Below, piece after piece: positions 45,830 through 56,200 of a DNA stretch of 64,000 nt. The notes under the pieces were generated by a model. That model saw only the letters and a program-made list of their open reading frames with translations, made no database searches and was not told the origin of the DNA. The DNA is taken from positions 12,190,706-12,254,705 of the forward strand of contig NC_088296.1 in the NCBI RefSeq assembly GCF_032854445.1, written 5' to 3'. The stretch is from Liolophura sinensis (taxonomy: Eukaryota; Mollusca; Polyplacophora; Chitonida; Chitonidae). Position numbers and translations under genes: made by a program. Every line of letters begins with the position of its first letter. The stretch's first letter is position 1.

Positions 45830-46373
45830 TAGGCTTGCCCCATTATGACATATATAAGTAAATACCCCCTTCTCTTCATCACTACCGAGCAGACCATTGA
45901 CATAAACGGGTTAAAAGCGGAACACAAACCAAGAAGCGATCGAACAAACTGGTTCGTCCCATTATCCTGGGATGTTCATTTGACGCCGGTTAGCGTATAT
46001 TCTTTAAAATCAGAGTTGATAAAACCATGTGGATCAGTTAAAGGGCTGAAATTTGATGTACGGGCATTGAAGTGCGGGCATTGAAGTGTACGCTTTCGGA
46101 GTTTTTACACCAGGTTTCAACAAAGCCTAGGACCTTGAAATCCAGGATGTACTCAGTAAAATCAGAGTCATTAAACTTAGATTCCAGCCCGTCAATATTC
46201 CGGAACAAGAACGATAATTCATGCCTCCGGTCGCTGTCCCATTCCTGTTCCGGCTCACCGTGGTTGGCCCCAGTCGCGTCAGTGTTCTCACCCCAGGTCT
46301 AGATCATTGTGTATTAAATAGACCATGTGAAGCGGGGTCTACGATCACCAACTTGCCATATTTGTGGTATCCC

Positions 46374-46598
46374 GATTTACCATCTGCCCTCAGATACCGG
46401 AGAATTTTCCATTGCCTCATTATCAGACTGATTTACCATCTGCCCTCAGATACCGGAGAATTTTCCATTGCCTCATTATCAGACTGATTTACCATCCGCC
46501 CTCAGATACCGGAGAATTTTCCATTGCCTCATTATCAGACTGATTTACCATCTGCCCTCAGATACCGGAGAATTTTCCATTGCCTCATTATCAGACCG
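46374..46598. repeat. 56-bp tandem repeat, four copies
   Basis: The unit begins GATTTACCATCTGCCCTCAG, continues ATACCGGAGAATTTTCC and ends TTATCAGACT. It sits at the 5' side of the LINE and may be part of its 5' region. Confidence 0.95.
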
Positions 46599-46599
46599 T

Positions 46600-48280
46600 T
46601 TGACCTTTATCCGTGAATTTCCCTTTACCCTGTATTACATCCATCCTGTCGCCCTACAGCAGGAATTTACATATTTTAGGTCTTGGATTACCCTCAGATT
46701 TACCTTTACCCAGCCTGTACGTGCGCACAATATCAAGTTCTGGTCAAGACTGCACAATGCGAGAGTAGTACCCAAAAATTTGTAGTCCAGGCCTATTGGT
46801 GTTGACCACGTACTTTTTGGTGAATACGGCGTCATTTTGTCCTTCTGGCTAAATCCCACAGAGCTCCTGTGCAAACCAATTCTGGCTGTTCACGTGGCAA
46901 CATAACTATTCTTATACTACAGTTGTATCGCCAAATCAGAGATAAACTTCACATGCTTCTTGTATCATCACAATCTTATACTTTAGATTTCACAGCTGGA
47001 TTTCATCACCGGAAGTTGCCGAGCCTTGCCGAACTGTCATTACAATCCCGACCTTAACCGAGACGCGATAAATTCTAACACGTTGTGTCATCATACCATG
47101 TATACAGGTACTGCAGCTTCGCGGCAAATATTTTATTTCACAGAGTGCCCGGATGTGACAGCTCAATTTGACGCCGGAATTTTTAACGTACAGCCTGGCG
47201 CCGAAGGCAGTCGTATAGATCACGCGATATCTCGCAATCGGCGTGTTTTATCGTGACTCGGGTTGCGGACGTTATCAACGTAAAGCAAACAGATTGACAC
47301 ATCAGCTGCCTAGTGTGGCGCTAATGTGTGGTAAATGACCCCTGGAACTGCTGACTGACATACAACAGTCTCCTAAGCCCGATCGTCCCTGACAGGCCGC
47401 GAGAGAATCGAGGATAGGTCGACGGACGGGATAGGATTGCGTCCGCGCTGACAGACTGGTAACAGAAGCCTTGTCTTTGGTTAGCACCTCGGGTTATCAG
47501 AAAACCTATACCTAAGCCTTACGTAGATCGGCTAGCCTTACAATCTGATACACGGAGCTTCATAACATGATATACCGACCACTCCGTTGAGAGGCTAAGA
47601 CTACAAGGCCGAAACCTCGAGACAGTTTGCACCTTACGTCAGAGACGTAAGGGCAGTTGCTTTAGTTTCTTGTTTCTGGTTTTAAAATCAGTATAAAACG
47701 GTAAATGAAATGTAGGCGTGAACAATGAAGATATTGTTATAAGATAGAAATGATAAATAAAACAATAATATGATGTATATGAACAATATCACAAATGAAT
47801 GAATCTGTCTGTTGTTCATTTATTTAAGAATAATGCTGATAGCACTAACCAAAGACCCTACATAAAAAGACCTTCATCAGTGAGTTCGTAAGGTATTAGT
47901 TTTCCTAAAAATGGTGCTCACGTTCAAGTGTAAAAAGGCCTTAAAATCATCAAAAATATTAATAGCCATGAACTAACATTTGTGTTTTTATATAATTCTG
48001 AAAGAACTCAGAAAGAGAAATCCTATATGATAAAGCGTAAATCTTGAGACTTATTTTTGCGATGGGGGAGGGGGGAGGTGATGAATCTAGTGACCTTCTC
48101 GTCCAGGAATGCTAAATACATGTAATATAGCGACTCGACGCTATTCACACGTTCCACCACTGTGCTTGGAAAATATAGAAATAGAGATTTCCGTCACAAG
48201 AAGTTCCCCGTTACTCTGGTTCTATTGTGTAAAACAGAATGTTCTAAAGCTAGTCTTTGGTTTTTACCGAGAAGATAGGA
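46600..48280. other. Non-coding stretch, possible LINE 5' region at first
   Basis: A minus frame at 46635-46874 (GLDYKFLGTTLALCSLDQN and on) directly upstream of the LINE could be part of its 5' end but is not recognised. Beyond that no gene is seen. 47200-47660 has several CpG-rich short patches. Confidence 0.35.
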
Positions 48281-48284
48281 CCCT

Positions 48285-48440
48285 GGTTATTCAAAGTACA
48301 GGTTCGAATCTGGCGTTGATCGGTTCCCTCCGGGCTCTCCGGTTTTCTGCACCCAAAAACCTTACCGTCGTCGAAAAAGTGAAAAATTCTAGAGTGCGCC
48401 GATAAATCTGACCGCCGTCGAAAAATAAACACATCCAATA
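48285..48440 (+). mobile_element. tRNA-derived SINE remnant
   Basis: The B-box-like GGTTCGAATCTGG at 48301 is followed by CCGGGCTCTCCGGTTTTCTG, a degraded CCGTCGTCGAAAAAGTGAAA core and AAAAATAAAC. It looks like a diverged family A relative. Confidence 0.5.
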
Positions 48441-48464
48441 TATAAATACATTACTGTTGCCCCG

Positions 48465-48705
48465 CTTGGCGCTCAGCAATGGGAGTTAAGAACAAGAAAA
48501 TATGATCGGTTGGCCCGGTGTCAATATAATGTGACTGGGTGGGGTGTCATGGCTGGTGTCTTCGGCATGATACTACAGTGGCGGGAGCACTTTGGCGGCA
48601 TGGTCTCGCTCTGCCACAAGATGACACAATATACATACACACATCTAATGACTCTTCGTCATCATGATTGGCGAAAAATTGTTAAGCACGATGTCAAACC
48701 CATAC
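48465..48705 (+). mobile_element. SINE family C copy
   Basis: CGCTTGGCGCTCAGCAATGG, GTGACTGGGTGGGGTGTCAT, TGTCTTCGGCATGATACTAC, CTCGCTCTGCCACAAGATGA and a tail GGCGAAAAATTGTTAAGCAC, GATGTCAAACCC then (ATAC)n. The tail is the family B type. Confidence 0.85.
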
Positions 48706-48739
48706 ATACATACATACATATATACATACATATATAATG

Positions 48740-51089
48740 CAGAATGACTTAGAAAGACATTAAGACCACTTTAACTGTGGACACCTCTTGGTTGACATTG
48801 GTTACAACGTATCTTCTGCCGTATCTGAGCTGAAGCATCTTGCGTTGCTCCGTTCCTCTACACAGCATGTCTGCCTCAGCGCTCGCTATCTATCCCCAAA
48901 CGCACGGAAACATCTTGATGCGTCTCGTCATTTGTCACATCGCCTAAATGGAGGTTTACTATATCTACAGTATGGAATATGAAAGACTACAGTATAGAGA
49001 GGTATACCAGAGCAGTGACGACAGTGTGATAACTGGCAAATGATTACAAATAATTAATCTGGTTGTGAAATGCAATCTTGTGTTAATTTACCTTAGTTAA
49101 TCTTTTGTTCATATAAATGCTTAAATGGATTTTCTCTGACTTTGACACCACTGAAAACCATGGCTGGACTTTAAACTATTTTAAATTCGTTGTTTCTTGG
49201 TTTCGTGGAAGGTAGTGTTGTTAGAACGTATAGAATAATAAAGTTGTCTGCAGCCATCAACTTCCACAGGCCTGCAATCATAAAGGTATCTCGTTTCATT
49301 TAGTTCCAGTTATATAGCCAGGACGTATACTTTGCATCAGACATTTACCCCAACCAATAAAAATAAGTCATTCACTTGATTGTACAACTGGGCAGTTTGA
49401 AGAACAGCGCGGGCCATAAATTATATGTTCAACCTTCACTCCGGATGCAGAATGTTTGCTTACTGGATTGCAGAGTACTTGAAATACTAGCAAAAGTGGC
49501 ATCTTGTCGCCTCTCACTATACATGAACAGTTTTCCAAAATAACCTAGCTGCTAACTACTCGGTAGGCTTGGTTTTTAAGGCCTATGCTAGTCTGATATT
49601 GCTCTGCTGTTAGGGTTTGGTAAAATTTTGGTTTAGCCAGTGACAGCCCCAAGTTTGCTAGGACATACTTGTGTCTTACTCTAAGCACTTATCTGCAAGA
49701 GAAACAACATATCTAGGTTTTTTGCTGTTTGGAGGGGTATATATGCCGTTTATCCATTGTTGTTCTATATAACATACAGGGATCAACAACATCTGTACCA
49801 ATATCTCCCCGACCTCAATCGTCCAGCAGATTCATCTCGTCAGTTGTCACTATTTGCCACCACCTCGACCATAAAGCCTTGCTTTGATTTTCATCCAAGC
49901 ACTTAGACCTATGTCTTCCGACACTTTTCAGGAACCACCGACTGGGAAACTCCACTGGGAAAGAGCGGTGTCTCGAGCTGAGGAAAGAAAGGTCAGATTA
50001 CTACCTACGACTGGAATGTTGGTGAAACTGAATTTCTACCATCAACAAACACATGCAGGTTCCGCTCAGCACGGCTTAACCATTTATAATCTGTGATCTG
50101 AGAGACTCAATAGAACGTTACTACGTTAGAACGTTAGAAGGTTACTGGTTTTATCAGATACTTTCCGCAGACAGATATGTTGGCATCGGTGTTATTCTGC
50201 ACAAAACAACTGTAGAAATATACAGTTTAAAAACATTAAGAAAGTACCAAGAAGAGTAAAATGTCAAAAACTGTCAAAAGTCAACAAAGTGATGCGAACC
50301 CATCAACATACAACGTAAGAGTATTGAATTGATAATAATAATTGAATGGATAAGACTTCCCTCAGAATGAGGAAATTTCCCCTTTTCAAGTAATTCCGGT
50401 CTCTGCTGTGTAGTTCATTTTTCATTCCCACTTTTACACGGTGATCATTTGTGCGCAAACTGATTAGTTTGTCCAAAGTCTTTATGTAATACAAAAGAAC
50501 CATGGTCAGCCCAGCTTGGACTCGAGTCGCCACTACCTTCCCCTCCCAATGGCAAGCCCATCGCATTAATTAAAACTATTTGCTGCGTAACTTAGAGATT
50601 GCATTTCTGGAAACATCATCAGAAACTGGATTTACAAAGTTTTATGAAAATGGCATGTGAGTTCTACCTGTGCCGAAGAGCGTGTTAAGACTAAATCTAT
50701 TACGCATACTGTGACGCTCTGCATCCTCACTCAGCCATCAATCAATTCTCAACCTTATTACCCTCGTCCTAAACCACCTATCAATGGTTTTAACCCTATA
50801 ACTTGGCTGCACATTCTCCCCATACACTGAGTCATTCTTCTGACCCGTGCACTCTACGCCGTCAAATCCAGGGCCAGCCCAGGTGTCACTTACGTCAAAT
50901 GCACCAATAACTGAATAAAGCGGAAGTGCACGTGCGAGGGCTTTTGAAAGCGTGTTTCCGACAAACCAGCCAGCGGTACTCCATGTCAGCTATTACACAA
51001 CGCATGTAGTTAAATTACTTTACAGCTGTGCGGCGAATCCTCTTAAGACTATTCATCGCATACAGACAGAAATAACGGCTTTGTTTTGT
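48740..51089. other. Non-coding stretch
   Basis: No gene or known repeat is recognised. Confidence 0.4.
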
Positions 51090-51640
51090 GGTATTATTTT
51101 ACAAGGCCCGCCGCACGCGCTTCAAAACGAGCCACAATGACGTCCAAGGAGGACCTGCACGTGGTCGCTATGGTGACCGGAGTCGGCCGTTAAGCGGTGG
51201 ATGAAAAGGCGCGATGAAAACGAGCAGGGTATTGTTTGATAGAATTTACCAGACAGCCAGACGCCCCCAAGAGCAAACCACCGCTTCGTCTGGTATCTTC
51301 CCGGTTTCTCAGCCTTTGCCAGTAACATGCCGGCACCAGTGACAGCCTGATTGCTAATTAGCGATGAGCGCTGAAATCAGCACCAAAGCTCAGGTTCCGT
51401 AATTTATCCGAGCACTTCCGGAGATCGCCGAGATTTCGAGACCTCAATTCTGTCGGCCTTTTCATTCGATTCCATTTAGACTCGCATTAGCCGTCCCGGT
51501 TCAGCTGCTCAATACGTAGTGTTAAACCCCGTCACAATGCGAAAATGGTCCTAGGCATGTTGACAGCGACATTCAGACATCGTCTCTCTTCTTTATTTGA
51601 GGTCATTTTCATTGGCAGAGTTTTGCCTCGCCCTGGCGGC
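51090..51640. promoter_or_regulatory. Candidate cis-regulatory element
   Basis: GC-richer than surroundings, with clustered sites: TGACGTC (51138-51144), CACGTG (51158-51163), an RFX X-box-like GTCGCTATGGTGAC (51164-51177), a homeodomain palindrome GCTAATTAGC (51353-51362) and CAGCTG near 51501. No coding frame is convincing. Function is inferred. Confidence 0.4.
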
Positions 51641-51964
51641 TAATGGGCGAGTCTTTGTCTCGATTATAGAATGGCTTTATTTAGCAAACAAACTTGATGG
51701 CATGGCATGTTCACTGTAAGCAGACTTGCACGATTCTAATCTTTGTACAGGTCAACAAATATTTTCATGTAGACAGGAGACATATTTAGATAAAGGCAAA
51801 TAAAAAGGGTTCATTTTGATGTAACTTAAAGAAAGCAACTAGTATCCTTTTCTAGAACAATGGGAGATAAAAAAAATGGCTTCTATATATTGTGGGTGAA
51901 GTTTGGAGCCAAAATGCAAATTTTCATACCACAGCGTACAGGTGAAATATTACCAGTTTGGCGG

Positions 51965-52185
51965 TAAATCATTCTCATCGATTCATTCTTTCCGACAGTC
52001 ATTCATTCATTCACATAACCTTTCATTCTTTAATTCAATCAAAACAATCATTCATAACAATTGCATTCATTCAATCTTGTAATTATTCATTCATGAAATC
52101 GTTTGACCATCCATTCGTTTATACATTCATTCAATCATTCAATCATTCATCATGTTTATTCATCCACTCATTCAATCAATCATGA
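51965..52185. repeat. Degenerate (ATTC)n/(TCAT)n tract
   Basis: Interrupted ATTC and TCAT units. The Ser/His/Phe-rich frames over it are artefacts. Confidence 0.9.
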
Positions 52186-52221
52186 CATTCTTATCCCCAA
52201 TCACTTTTCATTCCTCGAAAA

Positions 52222-52481
52222 GGCCTCCGTGGCCGTGGGGGATAACATGCCAGCGCGGGATGACGACACAGGAGCCTCCCACCAACACGGTCGCTGTGAG
52301 ACCAAGTCCAGCTCATGCTGGCCTCGTCTCTGGTCGTACGTGGGAAGGCCTGCTAGTCACCTATGAATGGTCCTGGGTGACCCCCTGGGTCCGGTTTCCT
52401 CCCGCCATAATGCTGGCTGCCACCGTATACTTGAAATAATCTTGAGTTCGACGTAAAGCACCAATCAAATAAAGAAATAAA
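52222..52481 (+). mobile_element. SINE family A, full length, subfamily 2, with target duplication
   Basis: Head GGCCTCCGTGGCCGTGGGGG through tail GACGTAAAGCACCAATC. It shares the diagnostic block CCTGCTAGTCACCTATGAAT with 55881-56093. Flanks TTTCATTCCTCGAA (52206-52219) and TTTCATTCGTTGAA (52482-52495) form a 14-bp duplication with two differences. Confidence 0.92.
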
Positions 52482-52744
52482 TTTCATTCGTTGAACTCAC
52501 GCTTCTTCCAGACATTCCGCTTTTCCCTGCACCTATATACCTAACAGCCAACCGATAAGTTGCACGGTATAAGAATGTCCGACTTGATGCTTATTTTCAA
52601 ACTGATTTTTTCCTTGTTCGCGTTTCGTCTTTTTGATGTTCATCTCCTTGTCCATATCTCCCCTTCCTAACAACCAAATCCAGGGCAGAGATGTCCAGAT
52701 TTACACCGTATTACCCTGACGTGATTCCCCAGATTATTAGCTCA

Positions 52745-52760
52745 CCCCCCCCCCCCCCCC
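52745..52760. repeat. Poly-C run
   Basis: Sixteen or so C in a row; length is likely uncertain. Confidence 0.9.
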
Positions 52761-52992
52761 AAACTCTCGAACAAGAGTCAGATGGTTTCCCATAAGTTGC
52801 AGACATGTGCTTACCAATGTGTCAAAACAGTCGTTAAATGACATGTCGTATCTGCCCTGTACTGAGCCAAATATATGATGTTATTACGCAACAGAGATAC
52901 GTGTATGATTACCTCGGTGACGTCATACGTGCTGTCACCACTGAATTCAACCATACAACATTGTTTAATGTGATTGCGATATTTAAACTCTC

Positions 52993-53081
52993 GGCTTCCT
53001 CCCACCATAATGCTAGCCGCCGTCGGATAAGTGAAATATTCTTTGAGTACGGCGTAAAACACCAATCAAACAAATAAATAA
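52993..53081 (+). mobile_element. SINE family A, 5'-truncated, perfect 12-bp target duplication
   Basis: Only the core and tail are present (TCCTCCCACCATAATGCTAG to GGCGTAAAACACCAATC), bounded by ATTTAAACTCTC on both sides (52981-52992 and 53082-53093). Truncation at the 5' end shows incomplete reverse transcription. Confidence 0.95.
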
Positions 53082-53253
53082 ATTTAAACTCTCCTGCCTC
53101 AGTTAAAGTATTTAACCTGAATTAAGTTTATCATTTTTCACATGACACATTTTGCTTGATTCTGATGGATTCATCCACAATAAATGGCCGTTTTTGACTT
53201 TGTGATGTGTGATCAATTTTTTATCAGAAAAACCTACGTCTTTGGATCAAAAA

Positions 53254-53383
53254 TGTCATTTTAAGGCCCTTATGTTCCTTTGAAAGTGCGTCATAAGTGT
53301 CATTTAAGCCCTTTGTGTGCTTTGGAAAGTGCGTCATAAGTGTCATTTAAGCCCTTTGTGTGCTTTGGAAAGTTCATCAAAAG
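53254..53383. repeat. 43-bp tandem repeat, three copies
   Basis: Units contain TGTCATTTAAGCCCTTTGTG and GCTTTGGAAAGTGCGTCATA; the first and last are diverged. Confidence 0.92.
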
Positions 53384-53849
53384 CATCCTAAATGCGTCTG
53401 AAAGTTAATCTTTAAGTACCACACTTTAGGTGGCAAACAGCTAATACAGGATTTTACACTGCGATCACACATGATAGCGTGAGGAAATGGAGATGAGGCT
53501 AAATTGGTCGCTTTAAGTCAGGAGGTTTGCTATATCTTTAGCGAAAAGGGCGGTTGTTAATTTAAAAGGGTAAAGGATAAAGATTATGTTATTAATGAAA
53601 TGTTTTTGGTAACGGTAGTTTAAATTAATGCATTTCACGGTGCAATGTCACTTCTAGGAAACCAGCCTAGCATAAAAAACATGATTATTACTGTTATTCC
53701 TAGATACAAGATAGAAAAACAGTCAAAGAGCATTTCCAGTTATCTAACTAATATTATACTGTGATTAACTGACGCTTTACATTACGTTTTTGCACACATT
53801 ATCCACATTATAAGCCTGTAGGTAAAAACATTGATGAGCCGAAACACCT

Positions 53850-54310
53850 GATAATGTGCCATTTCCGCTTTGCGCCCCTTTGCGCCCACACATTGATGCT
53901 GTGTCTTCAGACAAGGCCGACAGCTGCTCTGGTGACATTTCATTTTCACGCCTCGCTGATTTCTCTGCAATTTTAACCGTCTGCCCCAGCGCCCCTTGGG
54001 AGAGCCAATAACTGTTCATTTACCCGGGAATTAACGGCTATAATAACATTGGAAGGTCTGAACGCCGTCAGGCATCACGGTGGTTAGACCCTGGGCAAAT
54101 CTGGGCTAAGTCTTCATTTGCCGAAACAATACCGTTTGGACCGTGTAACGCCCCTCCTCCATTGTTCTTCCAGCGTCTTATCTGTCCTCTCGTGTGAGTA
54201 AACCGAGGGCAAACTTAGGGACGCCACCAACAGTGATGATAAGGACGCCAGAAATGACTAATTAGTCCCCATCGCCCTTCCATAATGGAGAATAATTAAA
54301 ACCTTGGGTG
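53850..54310. promoter_or_regulatory. Candidate cis-regulatory element
   Basis: Dense motif-like sequence: homeodomain palindrome GACTAATTAGTC (54256-54267), SOX-like CCATTGTTC, GATA-like CTTATCT and GATGATAAGG, and TTAATT sites. It is compositionally distinct from the AT-rich flanks. Minus-strand frames here have no recognisable domain. Confidence 0.4.
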
Positions 54311-54319
54311 TCTGCATCA

Positions 54320-55870
54320 TATAATAACGATTTAATAAGATGGACTCGTTGTTGGCGTGGTCATATTGAAAAGTCGTCCACAAGACAGTACATTGTTAAA
54401 CTCGGCTCAGGAAGACGTCACAGAAATGGGAAAGGTCTGTTGCAAATCTCCAGAACAACTATACGTAATCGCAAGGCAGTCGTGTACGAATGTAGGCCAA
54501 AATACACATTTACCTTTTTTTCTTCGTACTAGGTTACTAGGAAAATAACTCTGAAATTTGCAGGTATAGGGCTAAAAACATTCATGCTCACGACACAAAA
54601 AACTTTTCACGGAACGTCTTTTGATTACATGAAACCTCAGTGAGTATCAAATAAGAAATGAAAAGATTAATTATTAATTTCATGAAATATATGTATCTAC
54701 TAAGTGACTTGCACGCTGCAAGAAATCGGGTTTTCTAAGACAAAGACAAACATATTTTTCCACACCTCGCACAAGTGATTGAGCATCAGAGCGTTGTTCT
54801 AACAGGCCTTCGCCAATCTTACCAGCAGCCCGTGTCGTCCATTTGACACCATCCTGACACGACAGGGTCACGCTAGATATCACATATCCGCGAGACCAGG
54901 CTGATGAGCGTCCAGCTGTCATAGCGGGCGCCATCTTGTCGCCGGTTAAAGTAAATCTTGTAAAAATTGGGAAGCAACGTTTTTGGACCATTTTTCCACG
55001 ACTATCTGGAATAATTGGTGAGATACCGTCGCGTTTTATTCATTGCCATAGTGTGGATGTTTGCATTACTTTGTACTTTAAATTTCTGTTTAAAAACCTG
55101 TACAAACGGGAACCCTTGTATTCTTAAACCCACATCTCTTTATTCTTACAACCCACTAATTGTGTTTGAGAAATATAATTAAAATAACAGGTGGAAATGC
55201 CTTCACTTTCATTTCGCAATTCATTATTTCAGCTTTCCTCGAAAATCACTTCGCCGGGTGGAAAATCCATACAGAGGGGAACACAAATATGGGGAAAAAT
55301 TTCTCAGGAATAAAATATGGGGTATCATGAAGTAAATAATATATGTTTTGCTCTCTTTGATACTGTGTGTTCACTCCTTTTTGTTAATTAAACAGAACAA
55401 TGACAAAACATCAGTGTTAAATCTTATCTGCCATTCGGAATACTAACGGACAAAGAGTTCTGTGCGCTTAGACTTGTAGGAATTTTAAGGTACTCGCTCG
55501 TCATTACGGGGTAATTGTTATATTAACAAGATTAGACAGTGGGGATTGGGGGAAGCACCCGATATGCCCACTGGGCCCACCGGGGCGTACGGGCAAACAT
55601 CTTGTGTTGAGAGAGAAGATGGGTGCCTTTGTGCAGCCGTTTTGAGGTGTCCCTAAAGGTTTTGAGGTGACCGCCTTGTCAGTGGGATGTGGGTGGCGGG
55701 TCGAACTAGTCAGCTGCCCATCTTGTCATCTCAGTTGTCCCATTACAACGCCACTGCGTGAGCGTATGTCAGGTCCAACACATAGGGTTTATGTTTGTCG
55801 TCTAACTCAATTATATTCCAATCAGATTCAAATCACTTAATTAATGATATACAGATTTATATGGTTATTG
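54320..55870. other. Non-coding stretch
   Basis: No gene is recognised. The 103-codon minus frame at 54680-54991 has no motif. Confidence 0.35.
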
Positions 55871-55880
55871 TTTAACGCCA

Positions 55881-56093
55881 CTCTCCGGCAGTACTCACCA
55901 ACACGGTCGCTGTGAGACCAAGTCCAGCTCATGCTGGCCTCGTCTCTGGTCGTGCGTGAGAAGGCCTGCTAGTCACCTATGAATGGTCCTGGTTTACCCC
56001 CTGGATCCGGTTTCCTCCCACCATAATGCTGGCCGCCGTCGTATAAGTGAAATATTCTTGAGTACGGCGTAAAACACCAATCAAATAAATAAA
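55881..56093 (+). mobile_element. SINE family A subfamily 2, 10-bp target duplication
   Basis: 5'-truncated copy with CCAACACGGTCGCTGTGAGA, CCTGCTAGTCACCTATGAAT and tail GGCGTAAAACACCAATC. Flanks share TTTAACGCCA (55871-55880 and 56094-56103). Confidence 0.93.
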
Positions 56094-56110
56094 TTTAACG
56101 CCATATTCGA

Positions 56111-56183
56111 ACTGTGCTCGTTTGCCTCCCACCATATAACGATGTCCGCCATCATAAAAGTGAAATATTCTTGACTACATAAA
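56111..56183 (+). mobile_element. Older SINE family A fragment beside the previous one
   Basis: TTGCCTCCCACCATATAACG, CATAAAAGTGAAATATTC and CTTGACTACAT. Flanks TTTAACGCCATATTCGA (56094-56110) and TTTAACGCTACATTCGA (56184-56200) look like its own duplication, so the two insertions hit the same site. Confidence 0.8.
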
Positions 56184-56200
56184 TTTAACGCTACATTCGA

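Larger units (their letters stand above)
43795..46215 (-). mobile_element. Decayed non-LTR retrotransposon (LINE), endonuclease and reverse transcriptase
   Basis: Conserved blocks run in order right to left in several frames. They are an endonuclease N-terminus (about 46215-46130: NIDGLESKFNDSDFTEYI, FKVLGFVETWC), its C-terminal end (about 45829-45700: DYCLASGGLYDSLSAFS, GRSDSHRLHL), a linker (45424-45032), and the reverse transcriptase (about 45010-44225: SDYRGISLLSMLGKLF, QAGFRQGYSTLD, GLRQG, the ADGIALL block, FVNLDKSEVVVYRK). A C-terminal segment follows (44184-43795: LPILTYASELWGFQRHEVLE). Stops and frameshifts interrupt it throughout. The catalytic ADD block reads ADG, so this copy cannot be active. 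The clade is not assigned. Confidence 0.88.

Noticed and set aside
46221-46785. Plus-strand frames over the 56-bp array
   Set aside because: Repeat-derived; the coding signal in this area is the minus-strand LINE.
54680-54991. 103-codon minus frame as a small gene
   Set aside because: No domain, no start context or splice signals that stand out.
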